Source: Actinomycetes bacterium (GTDB taxonomy: Bacteria > Actinomycetota > Actinomycetes > Actinomycetales > Cellulomonadaceae). Taken from it: a stretch of 8,813 nucleotides of DNA. A program made the translations under genes and the position numbers. Under the pieces are notes generated by a model. It worked only from the letters and a program-made list of their open reading frames with translations. It ran no database searches and was not told the origin of the DNA. The stretch spans positions 1 to 8,813 of the forward strand of contig JAJYTJ010000153.1 in NCBI GenBank assembly GCA_021793115.1, in the 5' to 3' direction. This document shows, in pieces, positions 6,736 to 8,813 of the stretch; the stretch's first letter is position 1; each line of letters begins with the position of its first letter.

Positions 6736-8481
6736 TCATCGAGGCTCGTCGGTGGCGGTTCCGATCCATCGGTAGCGGCGCTTCGGACTGTTGGGCTTTC
6801 CTTCGGCCGCAGCGCGGCCGTCGTCGATCAAGTGCTTGAGGTGGGTCACCACGGTCGGACGGCTGAAACCGGTAAGCGTCCCCAGCTCGTCCGCCGTCGC
6901 GTAGCGGAGCGTACGGAGCTCGTGCGCGATGAGCTCAAGGGTGGTCGGCGGCTTGGGCGCATCCTCGAAGACCAGCGCGGGCTGCCGCGGGCGGTCGGCG
7001 AAGGTCGGGTCCAGGACGTACCGCGCGTAACGTCGTCCGCCCTCCTTGACCGCGATCCCCTGCGACACCAGGTCGCGTAGCACCTGGCCGGCGAGCGTCC
7101 GATCCGCACCCCACTCGCGCAGCATGGCGTTGGTCACGGGCCCACCCCGCATCATCGCCAGCGCGATCTCGTGAGCGGGTGTCGGGGTGGGCAGGCCCAG
7201 CCTGGTGATCCATGCGCGAACCTCGGGTCCGAGCAGCTCGGACCTGCGCATCGTGACGGTGAACCCGAGGACCGTGCTTGTGAAGCCGGGGCGTGGCAGC
7301 CCGTGGGTGCGGGCAAGGCGGATCATCGTCGGGATGCCGGAGGAGCGGTTCTCGGCGACGAGGACGTCCGAGGCAGGGAGATAGGCGTCGGAGAGCAAGC
7401 TCGCCAGCAGGCTGTTGCGGGACGACGAGGGGCGCTCGGCCTCGCCGAGGTCGTCGACCACCAGTCCTCCGTACAGACCCCCGGGACTGCGGATGGTCAG
7501 CCGGTCAGGATGCAGCTCGACCTGGACCTGTGTGCCGCGTGTCAGGTCGCTGTAGTCGCGATGCAGAAGCGCGTTGACCAGGGCTTCGCGGATCGACTCG
7601 ATTGGGTAGTCGAGCCGGTCGGTCCGTCCAAGCTCGCCCGTGACCGCACGGGCTGCGAGGTTGCGGCGCAGCGCCGCGAGCGACTCGGAGACCATGTCGG
7701 GGATCGAGCCCCGGACCGTGACGTTGTCGAGGAAGCGGACGTCGGTCCGCCCCTCGGGCGGGAAGACCACGACCGAGACCATGAGCTGGGGGAAGTACTG
7801 CTGCGGGTACTCGCCGAACGCAAGCAGTCCCGCGAGCGTGAGGGGCGCGTCGGCCCGCGCCTCGGCAAGGACCCCGAGACGGAAGAGGACGGTGGTCTCG
7901 TCCTCGACGCGGAGCTTGGCCGATCCGGTCTGCACCCGCTGAAGGGTGCGCCGGAGCGAGGTCCAGTCCAGGTCCGCGACACCGGTGCCCGGGACTGGCT
8001 GTTTGTCGTGGGTCGGCTGGGTCCTGGCGGCAACCAGGAGGCCCACCTCCCCTTCGCTCATCCTGCGGTCGCCGTCCCCGGTACGCAGGTAAGCCCCGTT
8101 GACGATGCCCTTGCTGGTCACGTACACGGGCTTGTGCTCGGGGCGCGCGGGCGGGACGTGCGCGACGAGGAGGGTGTGCCCGTCGACGTCGACGGTGTCG
8201 GTCGCGATCTGGAGGGGTGGCGTGATCGCGTCGCGCGCCAGCCCGACGAGGTTGTCGCGGTAGCCGGCGATGTCAGGGATCTGGACGGGAGCGAATCCGC
8301 CGGCCTCGTCGACGCCGACGATGATCGTGCCGCCCTCGGCGTTCGCGAAGGCGACCAGCGTCTCCCGCACCGACGTCGGGAAGCCGCCGGCGCCGCTCTT
8401 GACCTCGATGTCCTCCGGCTCACCGCCGATGCGCCGTAGGGAGTCGAGAAGCTCGAGGACCTCGTCCGGATCTGTCTTCAC
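6736..8481 (-). CDS. AlbA_2 (Schlafen-like) / GHKL-like ATPase / winged-helix protein, 581 aa (COG2865-type)
   Basis: The domain order is typical of COG2865 predicted regulators. An AlbA_2/Schlafen-like nucleic-acid-binding domain lies at about 20-145 (EVKSG at 26-30, FANAEGGTIIVGVDE at 45-59, YLRTGDGDRRMS at 131-142). A degenerate GHKL/HATPase_c_4-like part follows at about 250-415 (SIREALVNALLHRDY 296-310 as N-box, IRSPGGLYGG 330-339, SSGIPTMIRLA 380-390). Two winged-helix-like regions lie at about 432-490 and 513-575 (TADELGTLTGFSRPTVVTHLKHL as a helix-turn-helix in the second). The start is GTG at 8481 with GGGG 5 nt upstream; the ATG at 8493 is out of frame and hits a stop at once. Related proteins are found as regulators and in defence-type accessory loci, but the role is not established. 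It is divergent from the gene at 8777 and may bind the shared operator motifs between them. The first 70 codons show more A/T-ending codons (about 11%) than the transporter operon. Confidence 0.9.
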   Translation of the reverse strand: MKTDPDEVLELLDSLRRIGGEPEDIEVKSGAGGFPTSVRETLVAFANAEGGTIIVGVDEAGGFAPVQIPDIAGYRDNLVGLARDAITPPLQIATDTVDVDGHTLLVAHVPPARPEHKPVYVTSKGIVNGAYLRTGDGDRRMSEGEVGLLVAARTQPTHDKQPVPGTGVADLDWTSLRRTLQRVQTGSAKLRVEDETTVLFRLGVLAEARADAPLTLAGLLAFGEYPQQYFPQLMVSVVVFPPEGRTDVRFLDNVTVRGSIPDMVSESLAALRRNLAARAVTGELGRTDRLDYPIESIREALVNALLHRDYSDLTRGTQVQVELHPDRLTIRSPGGLYGGLVVDDLGEAERPSSSRNSLLASLLSDAYLPASDVLVAENRSSGIPTMIRLARTHGLPRPGFTSTVLGFTVTMRRSELLGPEVRAWITRLGLPTPTPAHEIALAMMRGGPVTNAMLREWGADRTLAGQVLRDLVSQGIAVKEGGRRYARYVLDPTFADRPRQPALVFEDAPKPPTTLELIAHELRTLRYATADELGTLTGFSRPTVVTHLKHLIDDGRAAAEGKPNSPKRRYRWIGTATDEPR

Positions 8482-8482
8482 A

Positions 8483-8490
8483 CTCGCCCC
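8483..8490 (-). promoter_or_regulatory. Ribosome binding site for AlbA_2-family gene
   Basis: Read on the minus strand this is GGGGCGAG directly before GTG at 8481; the GGGG is 5 nt from the start. It supports GTG 8481 over other starts. Confidence 0.6.
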
Positions 8491-8492
8491 AT

Positions 8493-8534
8493 ACTCTTAA
8501 GTGACAGGTCGAGCCTGTCAGTGAAGTTAAGAGT
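8493..8534. repeat. Nested inverted repeats upstream of AlbA_2-family gene
   Basis: The outer arms are ACTCTTAA (8493-8500) and TTAAGAGT (8527-8534), 8/8 complementary. The inner arms are TGACAGG (8502-8508) and CCTGTCA (8514-8520), 7/7 complementary around a 5-nt spacer. The outer left arm lies only 11 nt upstream of the GTG start. A DNA-binding dimer site or a 5'-leader hairpin over the start region are both plausible. The candidate minus-strand promoter overlaps it, which fits repression. Confidence 0.75.
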
Positions 8535-8545
8535 CCTCTTGAGAG
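8531..8545 (+). promoter_or_regulatory. Operator-like motif, copy 1
   Basis: GAGTCCTCTTGAGAG matches 8726-8740 at 13 of 15 positions. Its core TCTTGAG is also like TCTTAAG at 8495-8501; the two cores are 42 bp apart, about four helical turns. It is followed by TC, extending the repeated AGAGTC element. Confidence 0.6.
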
Positions 8546-8682
8546 TCTGGCACAGCGATCGCCGGCGCGAGGTCAAACGCGGACTCTGCACAGCAGCCCC
8601 AGCGCCAAGTGCACCCGCCCCCGGTCAGGACCGCACGCAGCCTGGCCAGCCCGGGCAGCAGGCGAGCCCCGCACCCTGGGGA

Positions 8683-8697
8683 CCGGGTCTCACCCGG
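8683..8697. repeat. Short hairpin in intergenic region
   Basis: CCGGGT and ACCCGG form a perfect 6-bp stem with a CTC loop. There is no T-tract, and it lies about 80 bp upstream of the gene at 8777. Its function is unclear; in DNA this rich in G and C it may be chance. Confidence 0.4.
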
Positions 8698-8725
8698 CCG
8701 CGTCCGGGACGAGCTGATAGGTCAT

Positions 8726-8745
8726 GAGTCGTCTCGAGAGGACTC
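8726..8745. promoter_or_regulatory. Operator-like 20-bp palindrome, copy 2
   Basis: GAGTC-GTCTCGAGAG-GACTC is palindromic at 18 of 20 positions around CTCGAG. Its left 15 bp match the motif near the other divergent gene. A second, overlapping inverted repeat uses GACTC (8741-8745) and GAGTC (8753-8757). The site ends 31 bp before the ATG at 8777, where a repressor would block transcription start or early elongation. Confidence 0.65.
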
Positions 8746-8762
8746 TCGTTGGGAGTCCGATC

Positions 8763-8770
8763 GGAGGAGG
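8763..8770 (+). promoter_or_regulatory. Ribosome binding site for gene at 8777
   Basis: GGAGGAGG lies 6 nt before ATG 8777. It is a near-ideal Shine-Dalgarno and is the main reason to believe a gene starts here. Confidence 0.8.
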
Positions 8771-8776
8771 CGGTTC

Positions 8777-8813
8777 ATGTCGATCTTGGGTGTGGCCCTG
8801 GATCCGTCGACGG
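8777..8813 (+). CDS. Start of an unidentified gene (runs off window)
   Basis: An ATG with a strong ribosome site opens a frame reading MSILGVALDPST to the window end, 12 residues. This is too short to assign a family. It is divergent from the AlbA_2-family regulator and shares its operator-like motif, so it may be that protein's target or the first effector gene of the same accessory locus. Confidence 0.65.
   Translation, partial: MSILGVALDPST

Larger units (their letters stand above)
8482..8776. promoter_or_regulatory. Divergent intergenic region with operator-like repeats
   Basis: This 295-bp region separates the minus-strand AlbA_2-family gene and the plus-strand gene at 8777. It must hold both promoters. 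The ends carry inverted repeats and a shared motif, while the middle (about 8550-8720) is GC-rich with only one short hairpin. On the minus strand, CTGACA (8525-8520 region) with TAAGAG about 16 nt downstream is a weak candidate -35/-10 pair inside the nested repeats. I see no convincing -35 for the plus-strand gene. Confidence 0.6.

Noticed and set aside
7171..8439. 422-codon open frame on the plus strand
   Set aside because: It is antisense to the AlbA_2-family gene, whose domains are recognisable. The plus frame gives charged, featureless protein.
8683..8697. Hairpin CCGGGT-CTC-ACCCGG as an intrinsic terminator
   Set aside because: There is no T-tract on either side, and both flanking genes are transcribed away from the region, so no terminator is needed here.
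8521..8727. 68-codon open frame in the divergent intergenic region
   Set aside because: It starts inside the nested inverted repeat without a ribosome site and reads as Pro/Arg/Gly-rich low complexity. It is probably not a gene.
1..8813. CRISPR array, tRNA, rRNA or integrase/attachment site
   Set aside because: I found no regularly spaced repeats, no tRNA-like cloverleaf with a T-arm sequence, and no integrase other than the DDE transposase.

Overview
The window is very GC-rich. Its genes use almost only G- or C-ending codons and often start with GTG, which points to a high-GC actinobacterium. A Micrococcales or Cellulomonas-like host is a guess from style only. I recognise three blocks: an ABC-transporter operon on the plus strand (about 1-4754), an intact insertion sequence (about 4751-6561), and an accessory-looking regulatory locus (about 6562-8813).

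Block 1 is a tightly coupled operon. It holds the 3' end of a small polytopic membrane protein, a 10-TM FtsX/MacB-type permease, and two separate MacB/LolD-like ATPases. All three junctions overlap by 4 nt (ATGA, GTGA, GTGA). The first ATPase carries a C-terminal extension that reads like an AbrB/SpoVT swapped-hairpin domain. The first extracytoplasmic domain of the permease has clearly different third-position codon use from the rest of the gene.

Block 2 is an IS1182-family element of 1803 bp. It has 15-bp perfect terminal inverted repeats, a complete 529-aa DDE transposase on the minus strand, and a CTAG target duplication. It landed in the last codons of the second ATPase. Joining the two flanks restores the frame with a native tail EDRRQSP and a TAG stop; the insertion replaces this with GDC and a TGA stop supplied by the IS end. 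The ATPase core is therefore intact, and anything downstream is now separated by the IS.

Block 3 contains a minus-strand 581-aa AlbA_2/Schlafen-like plus GHKL-like plus winged-helix protein (COG2865-type). It is transcribed away from a gene that begins at 8777 and runs off the window. The 295-bp divergent intergenic region carries nested inverted repeats next to the minus-strand start. A GAGTCsTCTyGAGAG operator-like motif occurs near both starts. This suggests one DNA-binding protein, perhaps the AlbA_2/HTH protein itself, controls both genes.
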